From JAYZDK01 sp964604165 (lineage in GTDB: Bacteria; Myxococcota_A; UBA796; CAJQPC01): a stretch of DNA of 64,000 bases. The notes under the pieces are model-generated. The model ran no database searches and had not been told where the DNA came from. It saw only the letters and a program-made list of their open reading frames with translations. The translations under genes were made by a program, and so were the position numbers. This document shows positions 24,640 through 33,295 of the stretch, piece by piece (the first letter of the stretch is position 1; each line of letters begins with the position of its first letter). The stretch spans positions 1 to 64,000 of the forward strand of contig CAZRYF010000008.1 in NCBI GenBank assembly GCA_964604165.1, given 5' to 3'.

Positions 24640-25134
24640 ATGGGCCTGTTGCGGATCCTACTCTTTGGACGGCCCAATGGCATCCGCGCCCGGCTGTTGG
24701 GTCGTGCGGAACCCGGCCCGGCGCGATTGATGAGCGAGGGGTCGGGGTGGAGTTCCCAAGACGGCCCCATGGAGGTCGGGGAGCGTTCCTTGAGTCTGGG
24801 CTTGGAGGCGCCCAAGGATGTGACACCGCCGGAGGGGTTTGAGGTGGTGCTGCACAAGGATGCGCTGCCGGAAGGGCAGGTGGTGGAGATCATCATGGCG
24901 GGAACGTCGATCGCGGTTGCCAACGTGAATGGGAAATACCACGCTATTTCAAATACCTGCCCCCATGCGGAGGGGCCCCTGGGGGAAGGGAGGCTGGAAG
25001 GGCATGTGGTGACCTGTCCGTATCATGCGTGGGAATTTGATGTTCGCAGTGGGGGTTGTTTGACGGATTCCACAGTGGAGGTGAAGACTTTCGATGTGCA
25101 GGTGGTGGATGATGCGGTCTGTGTTGCTCTCTAG
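24640..25134 (+). CDS. Rieske [2Fe-2S] domain protein
   Basis: The 164-residue protein has the Rieske cluster motif: NTCPHAEGPLG (Cys-Pro-His) and TCPYHAWEFDV (Cys-x2-His). This is the ferredoxin-like group (as in nitrite reductase small subunits and dioxygenase ferredoxins). ATG 24640 has GAGGTG about 6 nt upstream, so it is preferred over GTG 24631. The first 60 residues are a Gly/Pro/Arg-rich extension without similarity I know. A soluble electron-transfer role is likely; the partner is not in this window. Confidence 0.85.
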   Translation: MGLLRILLFGRPNGIRARLLGRAEPGPARLMSEGSGWSSQDGPMEVGERSLSLGLEAPKDVTPPEGFEVVLHKDALPEGQVVEIIMAGTSIAVANVNGKYHAISNTCPHAEGPLGEGRLEGHVVTCPYHAWEFDVRSGGCLTDSTVEVKTFDVQVVDDAVCVAL

Positions 25135-25148
25135 CGGTCAGCGATTCT

Positions 25149-26539
25149 GTGACGCCTGACGACACCCAAAAGGGCACCCTGGACGCTCTGCACCGGGCGT
25201 TGTTTGATTCTTCCCCGGACATGATTCTGCTGGTTCAGTCCAACGGGGAGATTCATTCCCGGAACGAGGCCGCCGAGGGGTTGGGACCAGCCCGGCGGCT
25301 GGAAGATTGCTTTGAGGCGCCGGACGAGATTCGAAAGATCCAGGACCGAGGCTTCGTGGCGTCTGGTGAGCAGGAGCTTCGCCTCAAGGACGGGCGGTTG
25401 GTGCTGTTGAGCGTGGGGGCCCTCGAGCTTTATGGTCGCAGCGCGTTCCAGTGCATTCTTCGAGACGTGACCTCCTACCGGCTGCTCGCTGAGGAGCTTC
25501 AGCTTTCTCGTCGCATGGCAGCCGTGGGCAATCTCGCTGCGGGGGTGGCCCATGCCATGAACAATCCCTTGGCGGTCATCATGGGGCGGGTGGAGTTGTT
25601 GCAGGCTTTGGGGGACGGGAACAAGAAGGACCGAGAACGGCACCTGGAGGTCATGGCCGACTATGCCCGGCGCATGGCGGACATCGTGCAGAGTCTGCAG
25701 ATCTTTTCCCAGCCTGGATTGGGCAGCCGGGAGGAGGTGGCAGTGCAGGATGTGCTCAAGGCTGCGGCCCGGGCGTGTCGGGAGCGCATGGGATCGGTAC
25801 AGATTGGCATTCACGTGCATCCTCCGGGAATGGTGGTGCCCGGGGACCCGGTTCTTCTGGAGCAGGTGTTCGATGGTCTCCTAAGCTGGCTGGCGAACCA
25901 GGCTGGCCGGAGGGCGGAGATCTCCATGGTGGCACGCAGCACGGGGGGCAACGTGGGGAGGCCCGGGGGGGGCGAGACATCGCTTCGGCGACCCCTGGTG
26001 GCGGTGCATGGCAGGCTGCGGATGAGGTGGGGAGGGGGCTTGGATTTGGAGTGGCCGTGGGGGCGGCCATTTTGCGAGAGCATGGCGGGGCGCTGTACGT
26101 GCCCAAAGTGGGAGAGATCGGTCGCTTGTACCGGGTGGTGTTGCCCTTGGCCGCCAGGCAGACTGAGTCCGGGGACCGGGACGGCGCTGTCGGTGCGCGG
26201 CAGATTCTAGTTGTGGAGGACGACCCCGGCATGCGGCAGCTGACCATCGAAATGTTGGGCCTCTCAGGCCACCGGGTGGAAGCTGTGGGGTCTGCGGAGG
26301 AGGGTCTGGTCAAGCTTTCAGAGCGCAGCTACGATTTGGTCATCACCGACGTCCACCTGCCGGGCCTCTCTGGCGTAGCCTTTCGCGAGGCCGCCGCCGC
26401 ACGCTGGCCGGGCATGGAAAAACGGGTCGTCCTGGTCACCGGCCTCTCGATCCCGGCGCCTCCGGGCGTTCCGCTGCTGCGAAAGCCCTTCTCCCAGGCT
26501 CGCCTGTTGGAGACCATCGAGGCGATTCTGGATGAGTAG
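25149..26539 (+). pseudogene. Hybrid histidine kinase (PAS, HisKA/HATPase, receiver) split by a G8-tract frameshift
   Basis: The first frame (GTG 25149) encodes a PAS-like domain, DHp helix AAVGNLAAGVAHAMNNPLAV with the phosphoacceptor His, and the start of the ATPase domain. After the G8 tract at 25965-25972 the -1 frame continues it: GRGLGFGVAVGAAILREHGG (G2 box), then a C-terminal receiver (ILVVEDDPGMRQ, phosphoacceptor Asp in VITDVHLPG, Lys in LLRKPFSQ) ending at 26539. One more G, or two fewer, would restore one frame of about 463 residues. It may be a decaying gene, a phase-variable switch or an assembly error. Confidence 0.82.
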
Positions 26540-26542
26540 CCA

Positions 26543-26642
26543 GGAATCGGCCGATTCCCGGGGGAGATAGCCCACCTATCTTGACCACAAGGGGTAGGCG
26601 ATCAAGGAAGGAATTGGCATATCTTTGCCCCTGTAGGGGCAA
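26543..26642. repeat. Three consecutive palindromes after the hybrid kinase
   Basis: In order: a perfect 16-bp palindrome GGAATCGG/CCGATTCC (26543-26558); AGATAG/CTATCT around CCCAC (26565-26581); and TTGCCCC/GGGGCAA around TGTA (26625-26642). They sit directly after the kinase stop and lead into the repeat cluster. The first two may end transcription; the last is REP-like. Confidence 0.55.
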
Positions 26643-26657
26643 CAACCATTTCGGACT

Positions 26658-27066
26658 GGTTCTGGGGACACCACTGGTTCTGGGGACACCATATTCTATT
26701 CGGACAGAGTTCTGTCAGCGACGAGTTCTGGGGACACCATATTCTATTCGAGCCTCGTGAGGGCGCGGCCTCGGACGATGGGGCAGGGGAATGGTCGGCC
26801 GTGCGCCCAGAGTTATGTATGGTGTCCCCAGAACCCGACACTTGTATAGTTAAGTATGGTGTCCCCAGAACCGTGCCACCAGAACCGTGCCACCAGAACC
26901 GTGCCACCCCAGAACCGTCCCAGAACCTCATGGGGTGCAGAACCTGGTGTGCAGAACCTGGTGTGTCCCCAGAACCTGGTCGGAACCCCTGCCCCAGAAC
27001 CACAAGTCCCCCACACCCAGAACCACACAAGAGCCACGCACAAAGTAGCCCCCAGAACCTCCAAGA
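26658..27066. repeat. Direct and inverted TTCTGGGGACACC repeat cluster
   Basis: The direct motif GGTTCTGGGGACACCA occurs at 26658, 26676 and (variant) 26723, with the last two extended by TATTCTATT. Its reverse complement TATGGTGTCCCCAGAACC recurs at 26818 and 26855. After that come a tandem array of about 14-bp CCAGAACCGTGCCA units (26864-26920) and decayed CCCAGAACC pieces to about 27066. The whole has near dyad symmetry around 26780. The motif resembles ends linked to IS200/RAYT-type Y1 transposases, but that is recalled similarity, not proof. No gene is seen between 26540 and 27157. Confidence 0.75.
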
Positions 27067-27157
27067 CTCCCGGGCGCGGAGCGAGTGAAGACAGAAGCCG
27101 TTCAGTGGAGGCAGCCCAATAAGAATGTAGTTTCTTGCTTGCTATTCAACAGAGCAT

Positions 27158-29077
27158 CTACACATCCAACCCCTCCACCTCCTGCGCCCGATCCATGATG
27201 AACCGGAACCTCGCCGACGGGTCTTTGCCCATGAGGTCGCTCACGACCTGGTCGGTTAGCAACGCCTTGTCGTCGGGAATCTCCACCCGCAGCAAGCGCC
27301 GCCGTCGGGGGTCTAGCGTTGTGCGGAACAGCGTGTTGGGCATCATCTCGCCCAGGCCCTTGAAGCGGGAAATCTCTGCCTTGAACCGGGCCGGGAGGGA
27401 GTCCAGGATGCGCTGCTTTTCGTCGTCGTCCGCAGCCCAGTGGGATTCCTTGCCCGCATCGATTCGGTACAGGGGCGGCTGGGCAATATAGACGTGGCCC
27501 GCCTGAATCAAGCCGTGCAGGTGCCGGTAGAAGAAAGTGAGGAGCAAGGTGGCGATGTGGTGACCGTCCACATCGGCGTCCATCAGCAGGATGACCTTGT
27601 CGTAGCGCAGGCGGGAGATGTCGAAGTCCGCGCCAATGCCCGTGCCCAGGGCCTGAACGATGTTGTTCAGTTCCTGGTTCTTGAGTACCGCCGCCAGGGA
27701 GGCCGACTCGGTGTTCAGTACCTTTCCGCGAATGGGCAGCACCGCCTGGGTCTTACGATCCCGGCCCTGCTTGGCGGAGCCGCCCGCCGAGTCTCCCTCG
27801 ACGATGAAGATCTCGCTCTTTCCCGGGTTGGTCGAAGAACAGTCCGCCAGCTTGCCCGGAAGGTTCAGCCGGTGGGACACGGCGGACTTGCGCCGCACCT
27901 GGGTCGCGGCGGCCCGGGAGGCCAGCCGCGCTCGGGCCGCTTGCACCGCCCGGTTCACCACCAGCTCTCCCCAGGTCTTGTGGTCGTGGAGCCACTGCTC
28001 CATCACCGGGCGCAGCGCCCCCTCCACCGCGCCGCGAATCTCCGGGTTGTTCAGCTTTTCCTTGGTCTGTCCCTGAAATTGCGGATCGGACACCAGTACC
28101 GAGAACATGCACACGAGGCCCTCGCGGATGTCGTCCGCCGTGAGCTGCACCCCCCGCGGGGCCAGCTCGTGGGTCTCAATGAAGTTGCGTAAGGAACGTG
28201 TGACCGCGTCTTTGAGACCCTGCTCGTGGGTGCCACCATCTCGCGTGGGGATGCCGTTTACGAAGGTGTGAAACTCTTCCTTGGGGGCATCGGTCCAGGC
28301 CAGGGCAATGTTCAGTTTGCACAAGGATCCGTTCACCTCTCGGTCCCAGGAGAAGACCTCGGGTGTCAGGGAGCTGCGCTCGGCCTGGTTCAGACGGTGG
28401 GAGAGGTAGTCCACCAACCCGCCATCGTGGCGGAATTCCTGGGTGGTTCCTGCGGCTTCGTCCTTTAGCTGAATGCGAAGCGTTGGGTTCAGATAGGCCT
28501 TGACCTCCAGGCGCTCCTTGACCACACCCGGGTCAAAGACCACCGGTCCGAAGATTTCGTCATCCGGGGTAAACGTGATTTTGGTCCCACTGCCTCGGGC
28601 AGCCCCCATCCTCTTCATGGGACCACGGACCACCCCTCTTCGAAAGTCCTGGCGGTATTCCTTTCCTTCTCGCCGGACTGTGGCCACGAGGCTGGAAGAC
28701 AAGGCATTCACCACAGACGCCCCCACCCCGTGCAGTCCGCCCGAGGTGATGTAGTTGTTGCCGTCGAACTTTCCCCCCGCATGGAGGGTGGTGAGGATGA
28801 TTTCCAGGGCGGGCTTCTTGTGGACCGGGTGCTTGTCGACTGGAATCCCCCGGCCGTTGTCCGCCACCGTGGCCGTGCGGCCATCCGCGTGCAGGGTGAC
28901 ATCGATTCGCGTGGCGTAGCCGTTGATGGCCTCGTCCACGGCGTTGTCCACGATCTCCCATAAGAGGTGGTGCAGTCCCGACTTGCCCGTGCCTCCAATG
29001 TACATGCCCGGTCGCAGGCGAACCGGCTCCAGGCCCTCGAGAACCGTGATGTCCTGTGCGGTGTATCCAGCAGCCAT
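27158..29077 (-). CDS. parE: Type IIA topoisomerase B subunit (topoisomerase IV ParE, GyrB alternative)
   Basis: The 639-residue protein has the GHKL ATPase motifs (VDNAVDEAINGYATR, VADNGRGIPVD, GGLHGVGASVVNALS) and the TOPRIM domain (IVEGDSAGGSAKQGRDR; LMDADVDGHHIATL). ATP hydrolysis drives strand passage with the ParC partner. It starts at 29077, 3 nt after the ParC stop, so the two are co-transcribed. The length and the short C-terminus match ParE and Gram-positive GyrB. I prefer ParE because the partner lacks a GyrA box, but this is a moderate call. Confidence 0.86.
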   Translation of the reverse strand: MAAGYTAQDITVLEGLEPVRLRPGMYIGGTGKSGLHHLLWEIVDNAVDEAINGYATRIDVTLHADGRTATVADNGRGIPVDKHPVHKKPALEIILTTLHAGGKFDGNNYITSGGLHGVGASVVNALSSSLVATVRREGKEYRQDFRRGVVRGPMKRMGAARGSGTKITFTPDDEIFGPVVFDPGVVKERLEVKAYLNPTLRIQLKDEAAGTTQEFRHDGGLVDYLSHRLNQAERSSLTPEVFSWDREVNGSLCKLNIALAWTDAPKEEFHTFVNGIPTRDGGTHEQGLKDAVTRSLRNFIETHELAPRGVQLTADDIREGLVCMFSVLVSDPQFQGQTKEKLNNPEIRGAVEGALRPVMEQWLHDHKTWGELVVNRAVQAARARLASRAAATQVRRKSAVSHRLNLPGKLADCSSTNPGKSEIFIVEGDSAGGSAKQGRDRKTQAVLPIRGKVLNTESASLAAVLKNQELNNIVQALGTGIGADFDISRLRYDKVILLMDADVDGHHIATLLLTFFYRHLHGLIQAGHVYIAQPPLYRIDAGKESHWAADDDEKQRILDSLPARFKAEISRFKGLGEMMPNTLFRTTLDPRRRRLLRVEIPDDKALLTDQVVSDLMGKDPSARFRFIMDRAQEVEGLDV

Positions 29078-29080
29078 GCG

Positions 29081-31414
29081 CTATTCCTCTCCTCGACCCC
29101 GGCCGTCCAGCCAGATCTGTGGCGTTCGAATCCACTCGGCAAAGTGCCCCCGTCGAATGACCGCGGCCCCCCGGGCCCCTCGCTTGCCAGCATGTTTGCT
29201 GAAGCGGGCTCTCTCCTCGCGGCCGTTGCTGGTCAGCACCAAAGCGCCCTTGCGGTGCTTGATGGACAAGGAGAACGCAAGAACCTGGTCCTTTTCTCCC
29301 AGCTTGATGGCCAGGAACCCCTTGCCCGCGGACTTGACCATGGGGAGCTCTGCCACCGGGTAGGCCAGCATGTTCCCCCCCCGGGTCGCCAGTGTCACAA
29401 ACTCGTTCCCCCGTGTGCCGTACGCCCCCACCACGCCGTCGTGCTCCCCCTGGAGCTTCACGCAGCGACGGCCGTTCTTTGTGGAAGGCTCGGCATGGGG
29501 ACCGAGAGGGAACCGCAAGCCGCGGCCCAGCTGGGTCACAGCCACGCCGAAGGGTGGCTTGGGGTCGTCCTCCGTGAGCGTCTCGAGGGCTTCTGGTGTA
29601 GGCCTGGGCAGGTTGCGTGGATCGTGGCTGATGACCCCCACGACCTTTTCGCCGGCATCAAAGGAGAACCGCCGCTGTACCGGTTCCCCGTGGCCGGTGG
29701 TGGGTTGGATGTCGTCGGTTCGCAGGGTGTAGGCTCCCCCGCGATCCGTGAAGAAGGTGACGGTGGTGCGGGTGCAGGCCTTGAAGAGCCATCCGATCTC
29801 GTCTCCCTCCCGGGTGCGGATCTTGGACACATCCGTAAAGCTGGACTGGCGTTTTACCCATCCGTCCCGCGTGACGATGACAAAGGCATCTTCCGCAACG
29901 ATGTAGGCGTCCTCGTCGTAGGAGTGCTCTTCTTCTTCCACTTCGGCGATAGTGGTGCGGCGCTTTTCGCCGTATTGCTTGCGAAGTGCCACCAGCTCCA
30001 TGCGGACCTCGTTCCAGAGACCCGCCTCGGTGGAGAGAATGAGGTCAATGCGCTCCGCCTCGGTTCGCTTCTCCGCCAGCTCCTCGAGAATGGTAAGAAT
30101 CTCCAGCTTGGCTAGGCGGTAGAGCTTGATCTCCAGGATGGCATCGGTTTGAATGTCGTCTAGGTCAAAGCGATCCATCAGTCGCTCGGCGGCGTCTCGC
30201 TTTCCTTCAGATTTTCGAATGATTCTGATGGCTTCGTCCAGACAATCAAAGACGATTTCGAACCCTTCGAGAATGTGGATCCGCTCCCGGAGCTTGCGCA
30301 GGTCGTAGTCAAACCGACGGCGCACCGTCTCCAGGCGGAATTGCAGCCAGCTCTCGAGGATCTCCTTCAGGCTCAACCGGGCGGGTGCCGCCACATCCGG
30401 ATTCACGCTGGGTTGCAGGCAGGTGAGGTTCACGTGGTAGCGCTGCTGCAGGGGCGTGTGCTTGTAGAGAAAGGCGATGGCGGCCTCGGCGTCGGCGGCC
30501 TTGCGAAGCTCCAGGACAATGCGGATGGTGTCGGTGCTCTCATCACGCACATCCACCAGTTGGGGCACCTTGCGCTCCCGAATCATCTGCCCGATCCGCT
30601 CCACCAGGTTGGCTTTGTTCAGGGCATAGGGAAGGGAGTGCACCACCAGGAAGTGGTTGCGACCGATCTTCTCTGAGGTGTGCTCGCCGCGCACTGTGAC
30701 GGGGCCGCCCCCCGTGTCGTAGATCTCTTTGAGCTCCTTGCGGGTGTTGATGATGCGTCCCCCGGTGGGAAAGTCCGGGCCCTTGACCTTGCGGCAGAGC
30801 TGGGCGTTGCTCACGTCGTCTTCATCGATGATCAGCAGGCATGCATCGATGACTTCCTTGAGATTGTGGGGCGGAATCCGCGTGGCCATTCCCACCGCGA
30901 TGCCTTCTGCACCGTTGACCAGAAGCTGGGGGAACCGGGCCGGGAGCACCACGGGCTCGTGGGTCTGGCCGTCGTAATTGGGTCGGTCGTTGACCGTGTC
31001 CTTTTTCAGCTCTTCCAACAGCTCCAGTGCGATCGGCGTCAGCTTGGCCTCGGTGTAGCGCATGGCCGCGGGGGGGTCACCGTCCAGGCTGCCGAAGTTG
31101 CCCTGTCCATCCACCAGGGGGTGGCGCAAGGAAAAGGGCTGGGCCATTCGCACCATGGCGTCGTAGATCGACTGGTCTCCGTGGGGGTGGTACTTGGCCA
31201 TGACCTCGCCCACCACGGCGGCGGACTTGCGGTAGCGCCCGTCTGGCTTGAGGTGCAGGTTGTGGAACATGGCGTACAGGATGCGCCGCTGAACAGGTTT
31301 GAGGCCGTCCCGGACATCGGGCAGAGCACGGCTCGTGATGACGGACAGGGCGTAGGAGAGATAGCGCCTTCGGGTGGCCTCATGGAGAGCCACCGGCTGG
31401 ACCTGGGGGGTCAT
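29081..31414 (-). CDS. parC: Type IIA topoisomerase A subunit (topoisomerase IV ParC, GyrA alternative)
   Basis: The 777-residue protein starts MTPQVQPVALHE (31414). The catalytic Tyr120 is in AAMRYTEAKL, in the winged-helix region, with KYHPHGDQSIYD just before it. Coiled coil and connecting helices follow, then a C-terminal beta-propeller-type domain (LVVTSNGREERARF and similar blades). No QRRGGKG GyrA box was found, which favours decatenating topoisomerase IV over gyrase. The residue at the GyrA Ser83 position is Gln. It lies directly upstream of ParE. Confidence 0.86.
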   Translation of the reverse strand: MTPQVQPVALHEATRRRYLSYALSVITSRALPDVRDGLKPVQRRILYAMFHNLHLKPDGRYRKSAAVVGEVMAKYHPHGDQSIYDAMVRMAQPFSLRHPLVDGQGNFGSLDGDPPAAMRYTEAKLTPIALELLEELKKDTVNDRPNYDGQTHEPVVLPARFPQLLVNGAEGIAVGMATRIPPHNLKEVIDACLLIIDEDDVSNAQLCRKVKGPDFPTGGRIINTRKELKEIYDTGGGPVTVRGEHTSEKIGRNHFLVVHSLPYALNKANLVERIGQMIRERKVPQLVDVRDESTDTIRIVLELRKAADAEAAIAFLYKHTPLQQRYHVNLTCLQPSVNPDVAAPARLSLKEILESWLQFRLETVRRRFDYDLRKLRERIHILEGFEIVFDCLDEAIRIIRKSEGKRDAAERLMDRFDLDDIQTDAILEIKLYRLAKLEILTILEELAEKRTEAERIDLILSTEAGLWNEVRMELVALRKQYGEKRRTTIAEVEEEEHSYDEDAYIVAEDAFVIVTRDGWVKRQSSFTDVSKIRTREGDEIGWLFKACTRTTVTFFTDRGGAYTLRTDDIQPTTGHGEPVQRRFSFDAGEKVVGVISHDPRNLPRPTPEALETLTEDDPKPPFGVAVTQLGRGLRFPLGPHAEPSTKNGRRCVKLQGEHDGVVGAYGTRGNEFVTLATRGGNMLAYPVAELPMVKSAGKGFLAIKLGEKDQVLAFSLSIKHRKGALVLTSNGREERARFSKHAGKRGARGAAVIRRGHFAEWIRTPQIWLDGRGRGEE

Positions 31415-31569
31415 GGTGTCGCGGGGGGTAAGGGAGGGAGGGGGAGGGAAGAAACGCGGGGATCTTTCTCTTAGCAGGCTAACCCGGGTGTCGCCAAAGA
31501 TGGAACCAGGATCTGTCCGGGTCCCGATGGCAACCGCATTATGTTCCCACCGCCAGGAGGGACATTGAG

Positions 31570-32451
31570 GTGACGGTTCGGGAGTGCACAAGCTGTGGAG
31601 CGGTGGCCGAGTTCCCGGAAAGCATCGTCAGCATGTCCTGCGCCTATTGCGATGCGCCCCTGGTGGATGGAGACCGCGCCCGGGCAGAGGTGGCGCGGGT
31701 CGCACCTTTCCGGATTCAGCGATCGGTGGCGGAGCAGCGCTTGTCGGAGCACCTTGCGGATCGCTTCTGGGCACCGAACGCCGTGCGCAAGGGCCTGGTT
31801 CGGGACCACAAGCTCAAGGGGGTTTTGGTGCCGTTCTGGGCGTACACAGGGACGGCGCGCAGCAACTTTGGCGCAAAGGTGGGCATCTACTGGTGGAAGA
31901 CCGTGACCTACGTGGACTCCAAGGGCCGGGTGCGCACCCGCCGAGAGAGACGCACCGAGTGGTTTTCCCACGAAGGCTCGGCCATTCGGGCGCTGGATGA
32001 TCACCTCGTGAGCGCGTCTTCCGGCTTGGAGGAGTCAGAGTCCAACGCCATGGAGCCGTTTGACCTGGGACGGGCGGAGCCTTTTTCCCCAGAAATGGTG
32101 TCCGGATGGAGCGCCGAGCTGTCCTCTGTGAGTCGAGATGTGGCCGATGGAGTCTGCGTGGACGAGGTGCACGGGCTTGAGTCTGATCGCATCGCCACCT
32201 ACCTCTTGCCGGGGGATGTCAACACCCTCGAGCGGCTTCAGACCGACGTGGACCTGGAGAAGGCTGAGCTGGTGTTGTTGCCCATTTGGATTGCGAGCTA
32301 CCGGCACGGGGACACTGTCTTCCGCCAGCTTGTGAACGGCCAGACGGGACGCACCCTAGGGGAAACCCCCACCTCCCGTGCCAAGGTGGCAGCCGCCATC
32401 GGAATGGGCCTTCTCCTCCTGGCGGCCCTCGTCGCTGCGGTGCAGTCATGA
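31570..32451 (+). CDS. Zinc-ribbon protein with C-terminal membrane anchor (paralogue 1)
   Basis: A 293-residue protein with an N-terminal treble-clef/zinc ribbon (CTSCG ... CAYC), a long soluble region starting RARAEVARVAPFRIQRSV, and a C-terminal transmembrane helix (AIGMGLLLLAALVAAV). VPFWAYTGTARSNFGAKVGIYW and LVLLPIWIASYRHGDTVFRQLVNGQTGRTLGETP are conserved in the paired gene downstream (PVYIGAFRFRDRPWRFVINAQTGEVVG). GTG start at 31570. The stop overlaps the next ATG (ATGA). The family resembles uncharacterised zinc-ribbon proteins that may sense or chaperone proteins; function unknown. Confidence 0.72.
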   Translation: MTVRECTSCGAVAEFPESIVSMSCAYCDAPLVDGDRARAEVARVAPFRIQRSVAEQRLSEHLADRFWAPNAVRKGLVRDHKLKGVLVPFWAYTGTARSNFGAKVGIYWWKTVTYVDSKGRVRTRRERRTEWFSHEGSAIRALDDHLVSASSGLEESESNAMEPFDLGRAEPFSPEMVSGWSAELSSVSRDVADGVCVDEVHGLESDRIATYLLPGDVNTLERLQTDVDLEKAELVLLPIWIASYRHGDTVFRQLVNGQTGRTLGETPTSRAKVAAAIGMGLLLLAALVAAVQS

Positions 32452-33254
32452 GCCTCGTGGTGGAGTGTGGCGGCTGCGGTGGGGCAGTGGTCTACGATGC
32501 CTCGGCTGAAAGGGCGGCCTGCATCTTTTGCGGATCTCCAGCGGTGGAGGAGCGACAGGTGGAGACCCTCCTCGTTCCGGAGCTGCACCTGCCGGTCCAG
32601 GTGCAGAAGAGCCATGCGGATGCCGAATACAGGAGCTGGGCCCAAGGCAGCTGGTGGTATCCGAAGGTCCTGCGTTCCCTCTCGGTGGACCTTGGGCTTC
32701 TGCTGATTCCTTCCTGGCGTTTCGAGGCCGATGTGGAGACCCACTGGAGTGGCTTGGAGTCCGGAGCCACCCGCAGCGGCAAGCAGCCGACGGCGGGCGT
32801 GGCCGAAACACGTCTCATCCATATGATCCCCGCCTCCCAGGGCATCACCTCCGCCGAGTTGAGCGAGCTGGAGCCCTACGACATGGAGCCCGCACAGGCT
32901 TGGACCGGCCCGGAGGAGGGTGCGCCCTATGAGCTGCCAGGCATGAGTGAGCAGGCAGCGAGGGCAGAGATGCACTCCCTCATGTGTGAGGCCCACCGCG
33001 ACCGGATTTCAGCCCACCACGGGCTGCATCGCTGCGTGGCCAGCTCCCTGGTGCGGAACGAGGAGATCGTGCTCCTGGTGGTGCCTGTGTACATCGGCGC
33101 GTTTCGTTTTCGGGATCGACCCTGGCGTTTTGTGATCAATGCCCAGACGGGCGAGGTGGTGGGGGATGCCCCCATCGACCGGGTCAAGGTCGCGCTGGTG
33201 GCTCTTGGCACCCTGGTGGCCATGGGGCTTCTGCTGGCGTTCTTGTCGGCTTGA
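32448..33254 (+). CDS. Zinc-ribbon protein with C-terminal membrane anchor (paralogue 2)
   Basis: A 268-residue paralogue of the preceding gene: N-terminal CGGCGG ... CIFCG ribbon, a related middle (LLLIPSWRFEADVETHWSG; VLLVVPVYIGAFRFRD), INAQTGEVVGDAPIDRVKVA, then a C-terminal transmembrane helix (VALVALGTLVAMGLLLAFL). The two copies are coupled, so they may form a heteromeric complex on the inner membrane. No enzymatic motif beyond metal binding is visible. Confidence 0.72.
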   Translation: MSLVVECGGCGGAVVYDASAERAACIFCGSPAVEERQVETLLVPELHLPVQVQKSHADAEYRSWAQGSWWYPKVLRSLSVDLGLLLIPSWRFEADVETHWSGLESGATRSGKQPTAGVAETRLIHMIPASQGITSAELSELEPYDMEPAQAWTGPEEGAPYELPGMSEQAARAEMHSLMCEAHRDRISAHHGLHRCVASSLVRNEEIVLLVVPVYIGAFRFRDRPWRFVINAQTGEVVGDAPIDRVKVALVALGTLVAMGLLLAFLSA

Positions 33255-33266
33255 GTCTTCTCTTCA

Positions 33267-33287
33267 GCCGACCTTGCCGGCCGGCTT
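33267..33287. terminator. Candidate bidirectional terminator hairpin
   Basis: AGCCGACC (33267-33274) and GGCCGGCT (33280-33287) pair with one mismatch around TTGCC. It lies in the 41-bp gap between convergent genes. There is no long T-run on either side, so the assignment is weak. Confidence 0.3.
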
Positions 33288-33295
33288 GGACTCCC

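Noticed and set aside
26864..26920. CRISPR-like array from CCAGAACCGTGCCA tandem units
   Set aside because: Units are directly adjacent without unique spacers, about 14 bp long, and there are no cas genes. It is a simple tandem repeat.
27158..31414. Calling the topoisomerase pair gyrB/gyrA
   Set aside because: No GyrA box was found in the A subunit and the B subunit is short; parC/parE fits better, though gyrase is not excluded.
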